Positions 12,501 to 23,394 of a stretch of DNA of 64,000 bases are shown piece by piece. The position numbers and the translations under genes were made by a program. The stretch spans positions 1-64,000 of the forward strand of contig NC_065553.1 of assembly GCF_022605725.1 (NCBI RefSeq), read 5' to 3'. This stretch comes from Anthonomus grandis grandis. Lineage: Eukaryota > Arthropoda > Insecta > Coleoptera > Curculionidae. A model generated the notes under the pieces. The model saw only the letters and a list, made by a program, of their open reading frames with translations, searched no databases and had not been told where the DNA came from. How positions within the stretch are numbered: position 1 is the first letter of the stretch; each line of letters opens with the position of its first letter.

Positions 12501-13200
12501 CATAACATTTTTAACAAATTTACAAGGAACAGGTGGAAAATTGTATCATCCATTTTATTCATGTTCTTATTTATAAATTACTGTCTGAAAAATGTATTTT
12601 GCTGGCATAGTTTATCTAGTGTGAACGTAATAATATAATTTTATTATTATGCCTTATATATGATATCTCATACTTAGATGGCGATATATAAATGGGCATT
12701 GGAATTTGTTACCTTTTTTAAAAAATGTTTTACTTTATTTAAATAACTTCCATTATATAGGGGAGAGGGTTAAATTGCGTCATAGATACACACTGATTGT
12801 TTTGAAAGTTTATGACCCAAAAATCTCTATTTTCCTATACGATAGCTTAGGCGTCCGTCTTCTTGAACTGCCAAATAATTTATCATTTAAAAAAAGTTAA
12901 TTTTCCTAATCGTTGAATATTTTTTATATTCTTTTTATTGTCATTTGTATTAGTTTCTTTTGCTTCTTTTATTTCTATTGTTTTTTCCAGGCAGGTGAAG
13001 GTTTTGTTTAATTTCTTCCAATTAATTTTTTTTTATTTTTCATGAGCTGGTATCAGAATTGATTGCCTGGAAAATATTAAAAATTATCTTAAGTACTTAA
13101 GAAAGATAAAGTAGACTTAACTAAATGTGGACCATATGGTGAATGTACTGCGAGAATCTTGATGAATACCAGAAAAAGGGCGTGGCATCATAAAATGCAA
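9530..13200. repeat. Degenerate tandem array with a unit of about 1.1 kb
   Basis: ATGGTGAATGTG-like motifs occur at 9644, 10889, 11272, 11939, 12353 and 13136. They alternate between two contexts. Type 1 (9644, 11272, 12353) is followed by a TTATTTATAAAC and GATTGTCAATGAA block. Type 2 (10889, 11939, 13136) is followed by GAGAATCTTGATTGA. Spacing of like copies is 1081, 1050 and 1197 bp, and 1628 bp where a 500-bp inner array intervenes. Other unit landmarks recur: TTGCCTGGAAAACAT at about 11061, 11858, 12142 and 13062, and AATTGCGTCATAGATACAC-like sequence at about 11570 and 12770. No coding function is seen. Confidence 0.8.
10013..10510 (+). repeat. Tandem repeat, 189-190 bp, 2.6 copies
   Basis: GCCTGTAATAAAAAAATA starts at 10016, 10205 and 10395. 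Each unit carries GGTCACAGTCAAGAGTCTGA, and the first two also carry CTTCTACTCTTGGACTATAT. The third copy stops after about 115 bp. Identity between copies is high, so this is younger than the surrounding 1.1-kb array. Confidence 0.9.
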
Positions 13201-13257
13201 TTGCCATTAAATCTTCTTACTTTATTCTGAATTACTGCTTAATTTCGAAAAGTTAAG

Positions 13258-13515
13258 AGGAATTAATAAAATGTTATCATTTGTTAGGACAGGTTACTAC
13301 TTATTTTCTTTTCAACTGTTGGGACTAATTGGTCTTTATTAATTGTGAGTGAATGATAAAAGCTTTTAGAAAGGACCAGGGGGGAAGAAAATGGAGAAAA
13401 TGTCCACGTAATTAAAATCTAACGCTTTTACATCTAGAATGTCAGCAGTAAACTATTAATTAGAGTCGGTTTATCAACATAATCGGGCTTCCTAAATCAC
13501 CCCTTTGAACCATAT
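13258..13515 (+). repeat. Inverted repeat pair, left copy
   Basis: The sequence matches the reverse complement of 19836-20105 over about 250 bp. Anchors are ATGTCAGCAGTAAACTATTA, TTTATTAATTG, AAAGCTTTTA and AAGGACCAGGG. The pair is separated by about 6.3 kb. See the right copy and the findings. Confidence 0.75.
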
Positions 13516-13519
13516 ACTT

Positions 13520-14395
13520 AACTTTATCACGGTTTGAAATTTAAGCAAGGACTGACGAGCCAACATGCGAGATCCCAAAGGCGTGATTATCCCATTACCT
13601 CGGGTTGCTTTCATCGGAATAAACTTGAATTTTTAGGGTCTTTTATGGGTTATTTTATGGCCACTGTAGATGCTTTGGGGTGACAAGAATACATTTTAAA
13701 AAAATTACATTTTTTTACACAGGCTCTTGATTTTTTAAAAGTACGTTCTCGAGAAATGCTTTTCGTATGTAGTCGAATAAATTAAGAAAACCAATAGACT
13801 ATAAAAAGGGGAAAAATTCCACCTCAGGTTTAAGAATCCAGCGGTATAAAACTGTGATGTTTTTCATTTATAGCGAGCCAACCTACAAAGGAAAAATGTT
13901 AAGAAATTAAAGGAGAATAGAAATGATAAAAAATTGAAAAATTATTTTCCCATTTATTTTCTGATTCAAGTTTTCCTAATAAATAGGCTCCTTTTTCTAG
14001 CTAAAATACATCGACTCGCTATCTTACATTTTTTACAGAATATATGGTTTTTTCTTTTAAATGGAATACCCTGTGTGTATATCTACCACTAAGAAGTAAG
14101 AATATATGTATATGTTGAAATACAAATCCACACACATGTGTGATTTCGCAACAAATCAGAGTCGGCAGTTCTGGAAATTGGGGACATTAGTATTTCCACC
14201 GATTGGCAATTCGGTAGCCTGATTTCTTTACCGTGGAAACCGCTGTCCAATTTTTTATAAACTCTATTTACCAAAATGCCCCAGAATGAAACTGAAGATT
14301 TTTTCAATGATCGTTAAGTATGAAGGTGATCAAAAAAAGAATGATTGTACAAATAATATGGCTTTAAAGGATCAAAAAACTTGACTTGTACTATT
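13520..14395. other. No gene seen; one mariner-type end
   Basis: Non-coding, with moderately less AT-rich sequence at 13500-13660. TTTTAAATGGAATACCCTGT at about 14055-14074 resembles the right end of the mariner-like elements seen elsewhere here. Confidence 0.5.
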
Positions 14396-14399
14396 TATA

Positions 14400-14920
14400 A
14401 ATGATAAACTTAAAGACAGAGTTGCCCAACTAATTCAAATTTAATAAATCTACAATTGTATGCAGAAATAAAGCAACTTCTTAAGCTTCATTTTGGAGAT
14501 CCTAGAGATTTATCGTTTCTTATTAAAGACCTACAGCAACTTTCAAATGAATCCCCTCTTACATTTTTCTATCGTTTGGAAATTCTAAATTCAAAAATGC
14601 ATACATATGTACTTCTATAAAAAAAATCTTTAGCAAATGTTGATCAAAAACTTGCTCAAAGTAATCTAGTAGATACTATGACTCTAAATACCCTTCCTAC
14701 TAGATTAGAACTTGATTAGGTCAAATCATTCCTGATGGAAGTCGAAGAGATCTTTTAGATATTCAATCGAGAATTCGTAGAGAACTGCAACTCTCGTATT
14801 TTAAAGCCCAGAGACCCAATTAGGACGGTCATACCTTCAAAACATTAACAACAATCTATTAGAAGACCTTTACTTCAACCGCCTAAATGTTTAAATTGAG
14901 GCCGTTTAGCCTATCATATG
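14400..14920 (+). pseudogene. LTR retrotransposon gag relic
   Basis: Plus-strand frames read EIKQLLKLHFGDPRDLSFL, then KDLQQLSNESPLTFFYRLE, a capsid-like gag pattern of Gypsy/BEL-type LTR elements. Near 14880-14910, PPKCLN-GRLAYHM looks like a decayed CCHC zinc knuckle. Several stops and frame changes are present. No LTRs, protease or RT were found alongside, so this is a short orphan fragment. Confidence 0.6.
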
Positions 14921-14924
14921 AATT

Positions 14925-15800
14925 CTAGTATCAGCCAATATGATAAAAAAGCTCTCCAATCCAGAGGTTGACAACTTACAGCGATTTAAGACGAATATAT
15001 AAAATTTATATAATATATATATAATATATATAAAATTTAACACTATAAAATAACAATTCAAAAAATTTGAGTGCACAAAACGCTCCTCTAAAGGGCTTTT
15101 TGCTGTGATTTGCTGAGTCCTATTCCTTCTCAACGTTAATTTAAACTGTTAAATTTTCCCAATCGATCCACAAAAAAAAACCATTAAACTCCGAGCATAA
15201 TAGTCGATTTGTCAAATTCTGAACCATCACGCACATGAGGGAGAGGAATTAATAATTGTTGCCTAATAGCGGCGAAAATGCACTCGCTCGTTCGGTAAAT
15301 ATTCATTCCATTTTCACAGGTATTAACAATAGATTTTAATCTGCATACTCCAATTTATTATGGGGGTTTAACATTAAGATATTATTTCTAATGGAAACTG
15401 GTGTAACCCACCGGTTCACACTTTCATGACAAGACTTATTTGATTAACTTCTGTATTGTTGTGACGAATTCATAATGAATTACTTATTTATTACAAAGGA
15501 ACCAATTTCAAAATTACGTAAACTAAAGGAAAGTGCAGTTCGGTTGATTTTAATAATACATGGATTCCTTTGCGAAAAAGAGTGAAACTATTAACAAACC
15601 GTGAAATCATATAAAGAAAATATTTAAAGTATTTTCGAATTAGGAAGGAGTTTTGATGGTATTATATAGCTGAAGATTTGCAAGATAAGTATATTTTGTT
15701 TATATTTTTAATTTAATTTAACGGATTACACTAAATAAATGGTTCAGCTTTAATTAGTGCAAAAAATAGACAATATTAAATGTGGTTGATAAGGGCCACA
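14925..15800. other. No gene seen
   Basis: AT-rich, with a TATATA-rich stretch near 15000-15035. Nothing supportable as coding. Confidence 0.55.
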
Positions 15801-16576
15801 CTAGTACAAGTAAGTACAAGGCAGAAAATAGTCGCAGGGATTTAGGTCTGGTGACCTGACCGGCCACTCTATTGGTCCTCTTCGTCCTATCCATCTTCCT
15901 GGGAACACTGTATCCAAATTATCTGTCGGGACAGCAGGGTCTTGTTCGTTTGGGTATAGGGCAGCCAAAGCAGGGATAAGATCTTCTTGAAGAAAATTCA
16001 AATAGCGTTGTCCTGTTAAGTTTTCTTCGAAAAAGTATAACCCTATTACTTTATTTTCCACGATACCAGCCAAAACATTAATAGATTTACGGTACTGTGT
16101 ATGAGCCTCATTGGCCCAGTATGGATTTGACACTGACCAGTATCGACAATTTTGCCGATTTACGACACTGTTTAAGCAAAAAGCTGCTTCATCCGAAAAC
16201 AAAACTCGTATCACAAACTGACGGTTATTATTGCAAATGTTCATCATTTGCTCGCCAAATTTGTTTCTTCGATCAGAATCGTCCTCATTTAATTCGTGAA
16301 TTAGTTTAATTTTATAAGGGTGGTATTCATTTGCTTCCAAGATGCGTCTGACGTTCCGGCTATATTATTATCATTTGAAATTTGTGAAGTTGCATTGTTT
16401 GAATTTTCTTCGAAGGAGTGCAGAACGTTTTATTTTGTTTCTTCTCTTGATCTTGGCAAATCCCTAACATGACCTGAATTTGTGCTCTATTCTACTAACT
16501 GTTGACTACCCGACCGATCCCCGTACCCTAGCATCATCAAAATTTCAATTCGTTGGGTTTCCGTTAAATTAGGCAT
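15801..16576 (-). pseudogene. Mariner/Tc1-superfamily transposase relic
   Basis: The reading starts at MPNLTETQRIEILMMLGYGD (16576) and passes through decayed linker frames. It continues from 16340 with EANEYHPYKIKLIHELNEDD, then VLFSDEAAFCLN (first catalytic Asp), GIVENKVIGLYFFEENLTG and RYLNFLQEDLIP. It ends with RWIGRRGPIEWPVRSPDLNP, which carries the third acidic residue (Asp of SPDL). The second motif (QQDGAPPHY in the family) is missing: about 25 residues between YPNEQDPAV and FPGRW have been lost. A terminal sequence at 16818-16870 fits the 5' side of this minus-strand element. Related relics occur at 49.9 and 60.4 kb. Confidence 0.85.
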
Positions 16577-16814
16577 AATTTATTCTGATAAAAACTATTA
16601 ATTTTCAAACTGACAGTGGCATTCGAAAATGGAAATTCTTTACAAGTGCAACCATGGAAATAGAAATAATTGGCAGGGTTTATAACATTACTTTTATCCT
16701 CTATTTTACCTTATTTTTTAAATAGACGTACTTATTTGTTTTCTTGTTATTTAAATGTAAATATTTCGGAAACAGTTGAGTTTTGAGATAAGGTGTGTAA
16801 AAACATAGCATTCC

Positions 16815-16871
16815 ATTTAAAAAAAATTACCGATGACGCCATATCTTTTTTTTGTTCCACCCTGTATACAA
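16815..16871 (-). mobile_element. Mariner-like terminal repeat
   Basis: The sequence ends in CCACCCTGTATAC. Its reverse complement starts TATACAGGGTGG and contains ATATGGCGTCAT and a TTTAAATGGAAT block, matching the termini of the element at 49874-50587. It probably bounds the transposase relic at 15801-16576. The opposite terminus was not found. Confidence 0.6.
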
Positions 16872-17320
16872 AAATTTATGTGAAATAATGCGCAACTTAA
16901 AATAAAATTCGACGGGTCCGAGCGTTTTCTCACAAAATCATGTTTCTAATTTTTATCGAATTTATGCGGAACTTTAGGCGGTCACTGTATAAGCTCTAAA
17001 TTCATAACTCATGAATTTACCAGTACCAAATACAAAATAGCGAGGATGTTGTTCCTATCTACTGGCTTCTAAAGAGGTGTCAAACTGGTCCAGGCTAATG
17101 GTCTATCCAAATTTTAAACTCGTTTCCACAAGAACTTGTGTTAGTGTCTCTATTTCAAAATTAGCTCTAATAATTCTATTTTTTAATCGCACGTTCCAAA
17201 GCAAACACCTAATCAAAAAGGTTACCTTTTGATTAGGTGCAGCATCAAATATTGATCAGGATAAAATAAAAGTCTTCAGCTTTATTTTACATATCTAAAT
17301 GAGTTAATCTAAATCTAAAT
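16872..17320. other. No gene seen
   Basis: Non-coding. A local repeat-like stretch with CCTTTTGATTAGGTG near 17200-17240 forms a short inverted duplication. Confidence 0.5.
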
Positions 17321-17324
17321 CTAA

Positions 17325-17535
17325 AAGTAAAAATGTTCCACGCAAATTAGGCCGTATTTTCTCGGATAAAATTTTTTTACATTTTAGGCACCTTTGTCAA
17401 TCAACTGACTGGAATATTCTCTCTGACGACGTTGATTTAGAATTCTCTAGATTTGTAAAAACGCTATCTAGTCGTTCCTACAAATCCTTTCCTTTGAGAC
17501 CTCTTAAAAAGAAGCAACATAACCTTCAAAGTCCT
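17325..17535 (+). pseudogene. LINE endonuclease-domain fragment
   Basis: The reading RKLGRIFSDKIFLHFRHLC, then DWNILSDDVDLEFSRF and SFPLRPLKKKQH aligns with the C-terminal side of the endonuclease region of LINE A (LRRLGRVFGDTSLLNF ... FPLRPIK). Both ends are truncated, so it is an orphan piece of the same family as LINE A and LINE B. Confidence 0.8.
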
Positions 17536-17604
17536 AGACAAAACACAAATATACCTGTAAACAACGTACCGTTTGATCAAATATTCAAAACTAAATAAAA
17601 ACAC

Positions 17605-17825
17605 ATGTGCGCGCCCTGGTCAGACAGAGCTGCCCGCGTGGCCGGCTTAATTCCCTTTGATATTTACCGACATTCGCCCGCTAACCCCGCTACCAAAATA
17701 TTGCCGGCGGCCGACGCTAGCGGCCTCGAAAAGATGTTTATTTTTAATTTTCCTTCGGCAACGGCCTAGGCCAGCTTGGTGGATTCCCGCCTTTAGTCTC
17801 TATGCCTAAGTCTCGTCCCGGTGAA
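17605..17825. other. GC- and CpG-rich non-coding island
   Basis: The block contains GCGCGCC, CCGCGTGGCCGGC and GCCGGCGGCCGACGCTAGCG amid sequence that is otherwise about two thirds A+T. No long reading frame crosses it. It could be a conserved regulatory element, an alternative promoter, or part of an unrecognised element. Confidence 0.5.
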
Positions 17826-17829
17826 CACA

Positions 17830-19835
17830 GGAAGTGGTATGATATGAGCATGAAATAAAATTAAAAAGTAGGAAGTGCAAACTTTATAAATAAATTCTCT
17901 GAATAATTCATATAAAAATAATGACAAAACAAATGTTTAAATAAATATGTATTGTAGTGTAAAGCCTGCAGTATTAGCGTTATTACAAATTTGTTGTAGA
18001 GAATTGATCAGAAGAAATTCTAGAGCTCATATTAAAATTTACATTGCATATCTCTCTCCATGTTTTTCTTGTTATGGAGACTAAAGGAAATTGAAAAATC
18101 TTTTATTGCTATGTTTATCAGAAAAATTTAAAATATACCTACTCTTACATGAAGGATATTTACAGGAAAATTTTAATCAATTTTCTAATTGTGGAAAAGG
18201 AAATGCGAGGCCAGACATTTTGTATTATGTATTTATAACAATAAAGTTAAAAATTTAATATATAAAAGGTGAAACATCTTGATTGAAAACAACTGAATTT
18301 GATTTTATTACAGACTAAAAATTGACAGTATAAAAGCATATCTTCCAGCATATATTAAAATGAAAAACAAACTCAAATGATATGACAAATGATGTTCAAT
18401 CAATCAATGTCAACAACGTCATTTCTGTCAAATTTGACAAGCAAGATGGCCGATATACGATTCCGATTTTCCCAAACAAGCTTCATACATGTGTGTAGCT
18501 CTCACCGACGTCAGACGTAGAAAACCAGTGTACTGTTCCGGCGGTGATGTGCAGTGATCCATTCGCCAATCTGTATATTAAGATAGGCAAGCCTCCCTCA
18601 ACTTCGCCGTTTGTAAAAATTTCTTATACAATACATTTATTTGTATTAATTTTTTACAATAAGGTCTTTAAAGTTTACTTTTTACAAAAAAGTGATCTGA
18701 AGTATGATGACTAGCACTGATTTTTTTGCTAATTTAAAAAAAAATATATTGCATAAAACAAATCGTTGTTGCTCAGCCAGCCTCATTTAATTAATATGAA
18801 ACTAAACTCAGAAAAATCCCAATCGATCTGAAGTATGAAGATTTTTTTTAGTCACGAGCTTTCCGTCTAGAACTTAAGTCACGAAATTCGGTCGAGATGC
18901 TGAAAAGTTGAAAAACTCAATATTGAAGTGCTTTTAGATCGGATTCTTATAATAAATTTTAATTATTATACGGACGTTTCGTAATTATCATCGCATCCTG
19001 TCATACTATTTATACCCCGAGTCCCTAATACTTAATTAAGCCCCTTCCGGAAACTTTTCCAGTTAATATTTATTACTTTCTCCATATCAAACTTATAAAC
19101 TTTCTAGAACTTTAGAAAATTAAATCGTTTCTGTGTTCCGTCTGTGGGCGACTACTCAAAACTAGTAAATACATTTTGCATTATTAATACGCACGGGCAA
19201 ACATTTCCGGTTTAATCAATTAGTTTTGTTTCGGCGATTTAAATAAATTATTTGTGCGAGTGTATCATTTATTTACACTTTTTCGAGCCTTAATTTACAA
19301 TAAGGCTCCGTTAATAAATAAATAAATAAACAAATAAAGCGAAAACGTTTGCTAAAATATTATGTTCAATTAAAAATTTTCCAGTTAGCGAGCTTGAAAA
19401 TTACAGGGTTTTTTATGCATAGAGACAATAAGTCTAAGGTATCATAAAATTGTATTTTTTCATTGCAACTACATAAATTATATAAGCAAAATACAATTTT
19501 TAGACTATATTCAGTTTTTATTACCATCTACATTTCATAAGTATACAGGTTGGGGAATCTATCATAGAGAGGTGCTTAAAGATAATAGACAACGCGCATG
19601 CACGCATTTGTTATTTTTCAGTATAACGTTAGTAAGCGTTTGACTTTGATGGAGGATAACTGTATTACTTGCAATAAAATTGCACCTCAACTTCTGCTTA
19701 AAGAGTCGATGAGAAATATTTGGAATAGATCCTTCTTGGTCTTAAACATTAATGTTGACGTAGTTTTGCTTATCACGTTATCATATAAAATTAACTAAAA
19801 ACTGTCCATTGTCTATACATAAAAAAAACATAAAT
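17830..19835. other. No gene seen
   Basis: AT-rich and non-coding. A less AT-rich patch at 18440-18610 has no protein signal. CGATCTGAAGTATGA-like words recur near 18690 and 18825. Confidence 0.5.
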
Positions 19836-20105
19836 TAATCGTTCAATGGGGTGAATTATAAAACCGGGTTATATTGACAAACCGATAATAATTAATAGTT
19901 TACTGCTGACATTTCGGATGTAAAAACGTTAAATTTCAATTAGGTAGACATTTCCTCACTTCTCTCTCTCTCCCTGGTCCTTTTTAAAAGCTTTTTTCAT
20001 TCACGTCAATTAATAAACACCGATTAATCCTAACAAACAGTCGAAAGGAAAGTAAGTTGGTAAACTCCGTATGAATTAACGAACATTTCGTTCATCCCCT
20101 CAACA
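19836..20105 (-). repeat. Inverted repeat pair, right copy
   Basis: Reverse-complement partner of 13258-13515, with the same anchors in the opposite orientation (TAATAGTTTACTGCTGACAT, CCTGGTCCTTTTTAAAAGC). It also contains a CTCTCTCTCTC run absent from the left copy. Confidence 0.75.
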
Positions 20106-21785
20106 TTAGGCAGTCAGAATAACTTAAGAAAATCGTTTGTTAATTACCTAACAGTTAATGGATTCTTAAAAGTTCTCTTTATTTTGATGTGCCCAGTATT
20201 TCTTTCATAAATTATGATCATAAAATAGCCTTTAAAAAATTCTCTTATGTGCGACGGCGCACATTAAAGAAATTAATGGTTTAATTACTATTTTCTGAAA
20301 GAAGGTTTATTGGCAATTCTATTTTATGGTTATTAAATAGAAATGGGGCAGATTTATTTAATTGCTTTTTAAATTAAAATGCCGAAGAGTCGTTAGAATT
20401 TTAATCTTCTTCTCTTGTACTACATAAAAAGTGGATTCTCTGAAGGGTAAATATGACTGAAATCTGACTTTTATGGTAAAATACCTGTTGCCATTTTTAT
20501 TATCACTGGCCTGGATTTGTTGAAATTATTTTTTTTGCAGAAAAAAAATCAAAATACGATTTGTTCCAGAAGCTTTAAGCAAAAAGCTCCTATCGAGCTT
20601 CCACAAAAAGAAACAAGAAACTAATAGGAGCTTTCAGGTTATTAAAGCCCTATTTCTTAAAATTTCTTCAAGCTCTCTTATGAGTTATAAAAGCCCTCTT
20701 TTTGGTCTCTTTCGGGTGAAGTCATTTTATATGTAATTGTTATGTGATTTAAAATAAAGATTATTAATTATTATTATTATTTATTAAAACAGCCATGGAA
20801 TAAAATTCCCTCTCCTCTCCTGGAATTATGACAACAAAAATATAAACGTTTATTCTCTTCCGATAAAAATATTTATTTAGGTCAAATAAACGTACCCAAT
20901 AATAATAATAATAAATAATACCGTTTTAAAAGCGTTTCGTCCCTCTTAATATTTTTTTTTCGATAAAACAAGAACAAAAAATCGTGTGGCTTAAATGCCA
21001 CTCAAAATATCTTCGAAAAAAAAAGTTCCATTATATTTTATCAGCGAGCCAAAGAAGCAGGGATATTTACTTCGGCCGACCGGCTTCAATATAAAAATAT
21101 GAAATATTAATGGTATTTTAAAACGCACTTTCACACCAAAAAATATCGGAAATATTCAAATAAATATCGGAACAATAAACGCGCTTTTAATATATTTGCA
21201 TAATTTAAGCTTTAAAAAAGCCCAAAATCTATATAAAATAAACTCGTGTGAGCTTTCGATCTTTTTATTGTCATTCTCATTTTAATGGATATTTATGATT
21301 TATTTATTCAGGGATATCTGTGAAAAGTAAAATAATGTTAATAAAATACCCTTTATAAAATATTATCTCTCAAGTTTGTCAGATTTAACTTCTCAAATCC
21401 TGTCAGTCACGTTTTTCAATTATCTCTATCAAAGATTATTTGATTGAATGGGATTTTAGATTATTTCATTAAAAAGCAGTTATTGAAAAAGTTTTTTTTT
21501 ATCTGGAAAACTTGTTGGGTAAGTTTTTGGGATGAAAAGTTCGTTGATGAACGACTTACTAATGATAAAATTACACGCGTATCGTTCGTAATGAGGTGAA
21601 ACAAATCATAATTTCAAGGTGATTCGGGCAGGAATGGAGAAATAAATTGATGATGAAGCAACAAAAAAAATTTTATTTTAAGAAAAAAATTATCTGGGAC
21701 TCAATTTTATATTATGGATAACCGGGAACTCTACGGACAAACTTTACAGGGCCATTTTGCAACAAAAATTAAGAAAAAAAATGTA
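20106..21785. other. No gene seen
   Basis: AT-rich and probably intronic. An imperfect dyad (AAAGCTCCTAT near 20582 and ATAGGAGCTTT near 20620) could form a small hairpin. Confidence 0.5.
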
Positions 21786-21789
21786 TATG

Positions 21790-22240
21790 AAAATTAGAAC
21801 TTTGAAAGGCTAGAATTAGTAAACAACAACTTTGTTTCAGTTCAACATGTGCACAGGGGTAAGGGGGTGTTTTGTTTACAAACATATTAATCGTTTCTCT
21901 GTTGTCAACTTTACGCTCATTTTCAAGAGAGGAAATTTTCAGCTATATATGAACACATATTGACAATTGATGTTAGTTTTTGAATTAAAAATATAAAGTA
22001 GAAATAGACATATGCTAAGCGCAAAAATAACATCTAGAAAGCAAAAAAAAATTGTTAACATTCTTATTCCTAAAACCGCTTTTAAAAAAATTGAAATGGC
22101 AACACCACATGACCTCAGGCAAAATCTGATGTCATCTTGCGAAATGTCATCTTGACAAACGGCTTTGTGTTCACATTCCACATTTCTGAAGTTCTGTGTT
22201 TTTTCTTTAGTTTTTTATTGAAAAAGGAAAAAGGTCTCAT
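21790..22240 (-). repeat. Dispersed 450-bp repeat, copy 1
   Basis: Read on the minus strand this closely matches 63200-63640 on the plus strand. Shared blocks include GATGTTATTTTTGCGCTTAG, GTCAAGATGACATTTC, TTGACAACAGAGAA and CCCCTGTGCA-ATGTTGAACT. Short open frames in both copies differ by indels, so I do not call a gene. Confidence 0.85.
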
Positions 22241-22318
22241 TTGAGTATTTTTGTGAACTGTTACGACAATAAAAACTTGTGCTTTTTTCCCCACACCATG
22301 GGGAAAAAGGCGATTTAA

Positions 22319-22745
22319 GGACTATTTACACACATCAGTTCCGTATCAGTGCCGTATCAGTTCAGCATAAGTGCTAACCGTGCGGCTCAGTAGTGGTAAC
22401 AACTCATACACATCCGTCTGTAGTCCGTCCCGATCACGTACGTAGAAATATCAGAACTTTTTTTACTAATAAAGAATTGGCATATTATTGCCATAGAAAA
22501 TCAAATAAAGAAATGAAAATGGGTACATAAAGCTTGGATGAAACGAGAAACTGAAGGAGAATTTATAACTCTATATAAGGAATTGGTGGACGATGAAACA
22601 AAATTTTTTGAATATTTCAGAATGTCTCAAAATTGTTTTAATATGTTGCTTCATAAAACAGAAAGGCATTTAATAAAACAACACACTCATTGGAGAAAAG
22701 CGATTACACCAAGGGAACGATTAGCAGTTTGTTTGAGGTAAAAAA
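22319..22745 (+). pseudogene. PIF/Harbinger 5' fragment (nuclease exon 1)
   Basis: A terminal-like GGACTATTTACACACATCAG at 22319 is followed about 220 bp later by an open frame, 22538-22740. It reads EFITLYKELVDDETKFFEYF, MSQNCFNMLL and RKAITPRERLAVCLR, the conserved N-terminal region of PIF/Harbinger nucleases (HARBI1-like). The frame ends at GAG|GTAAAA, a plausible splice donor. No matching exon carrying the DDE core follows, so the element is 3'-truncated. It is a different subfamily from the one at 56-59 kb. Confidence 0.8.
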
Positions 22746-22789
22746 TTAGTTTCAGTTCTCAAGTTTCTATGAGAACAGCATAAACTTCC

Positions 22790-23010
22790 GATTTTAAATA
22801 TCCCCAAATGCAGAAATCCCACGGGTTTAAAACGGGGGATCTAGGAGGCCAAGCAAATGGACGACCCTTTTCTATCCATCCATACATCTGAGTTATACTT
22901 TCGAACGTTTACACTAAAGTATAAAGAATGAATGCTTAAGGCAATGTCAATATCTGTCGATTTTCTGAACATTTCATAGTTGCTAGGTTGTAGATACACA
23001 CCAACCGAAA
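22790..23010 (-). pseudogene. Mariner-like transposase fragment
   Basis: On the minus strand, around 22870-22785, the codons spell GRPFAWPPRS and LNPWDFCIWGY with one or two frame changes. This is the third catalytic block of the Tc1/mariner relatives seen at 15.8 kb (WPxRSPDLNPxDFFLWG). The rest of the transposase is lost. Confidence 0.6.
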
Positions 23011-23089
23011 CGTGGCTAAATAGAATAGCATTCGTTTGCTAGACTTCGCCAGATTGCATATTTAGAACAAATTGATACTTTTTAATTTT

Positions 23090-23151
23090 CATTTCTTTTA
23101 TATTTTAACTCTATGTGGTATGAATAAAGGCCTTATTTATTTATTTATTTG
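23090..23151 (+). repeat. LINE-type 3' tail with TTTA microsatellite
   Basis: ATGAATAAAGGCC followed by (TTAT)n at 23133-23151 resembles the short-repeat 3' tails of CR1/Jockey-group LINEs. No upstream RT is recognisable. Confidence 0.5.
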
Positions 23152-23154
23152 CAT

Positions 23155-23390
23155 CATGAAACTGGCTAGTGGCTTATGGTTCAACATTTCAATCTCAGTG
23201 GCTATTTAACGAAAATATGTTTTTTCTATAAATGGTAATGACGTTAACTTATTATGGCCAATCTTATACCATTCGCGTCATAAAACTAAAAAAACCAAAT
23301 AATCGCTAGTGGCTTTTGGGTAAGCATTTTAGTCTCAATGGCTATTTTATGGATCCTTCTATAAACCGTAATGACCCTTTCTAACTTATC
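23155..23390 (+). repeat. Tandem dimer, about 143-bp unit
   Basis: GCTAGTGGCTT, then CATTT-A-TCTCA-TGGCTATTT and TTCTATAAA--GTAATGAC recur at 23166 and 23309. This gives two diverged tandem copies. Confidence 0.7.
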
Positions 23391-23394
23391 TTGT

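Noticed and set aside
16097..16309. Plus-strand open frame
   Set aside because: Antisense to the mariner transposase reading with FSDEAAF.
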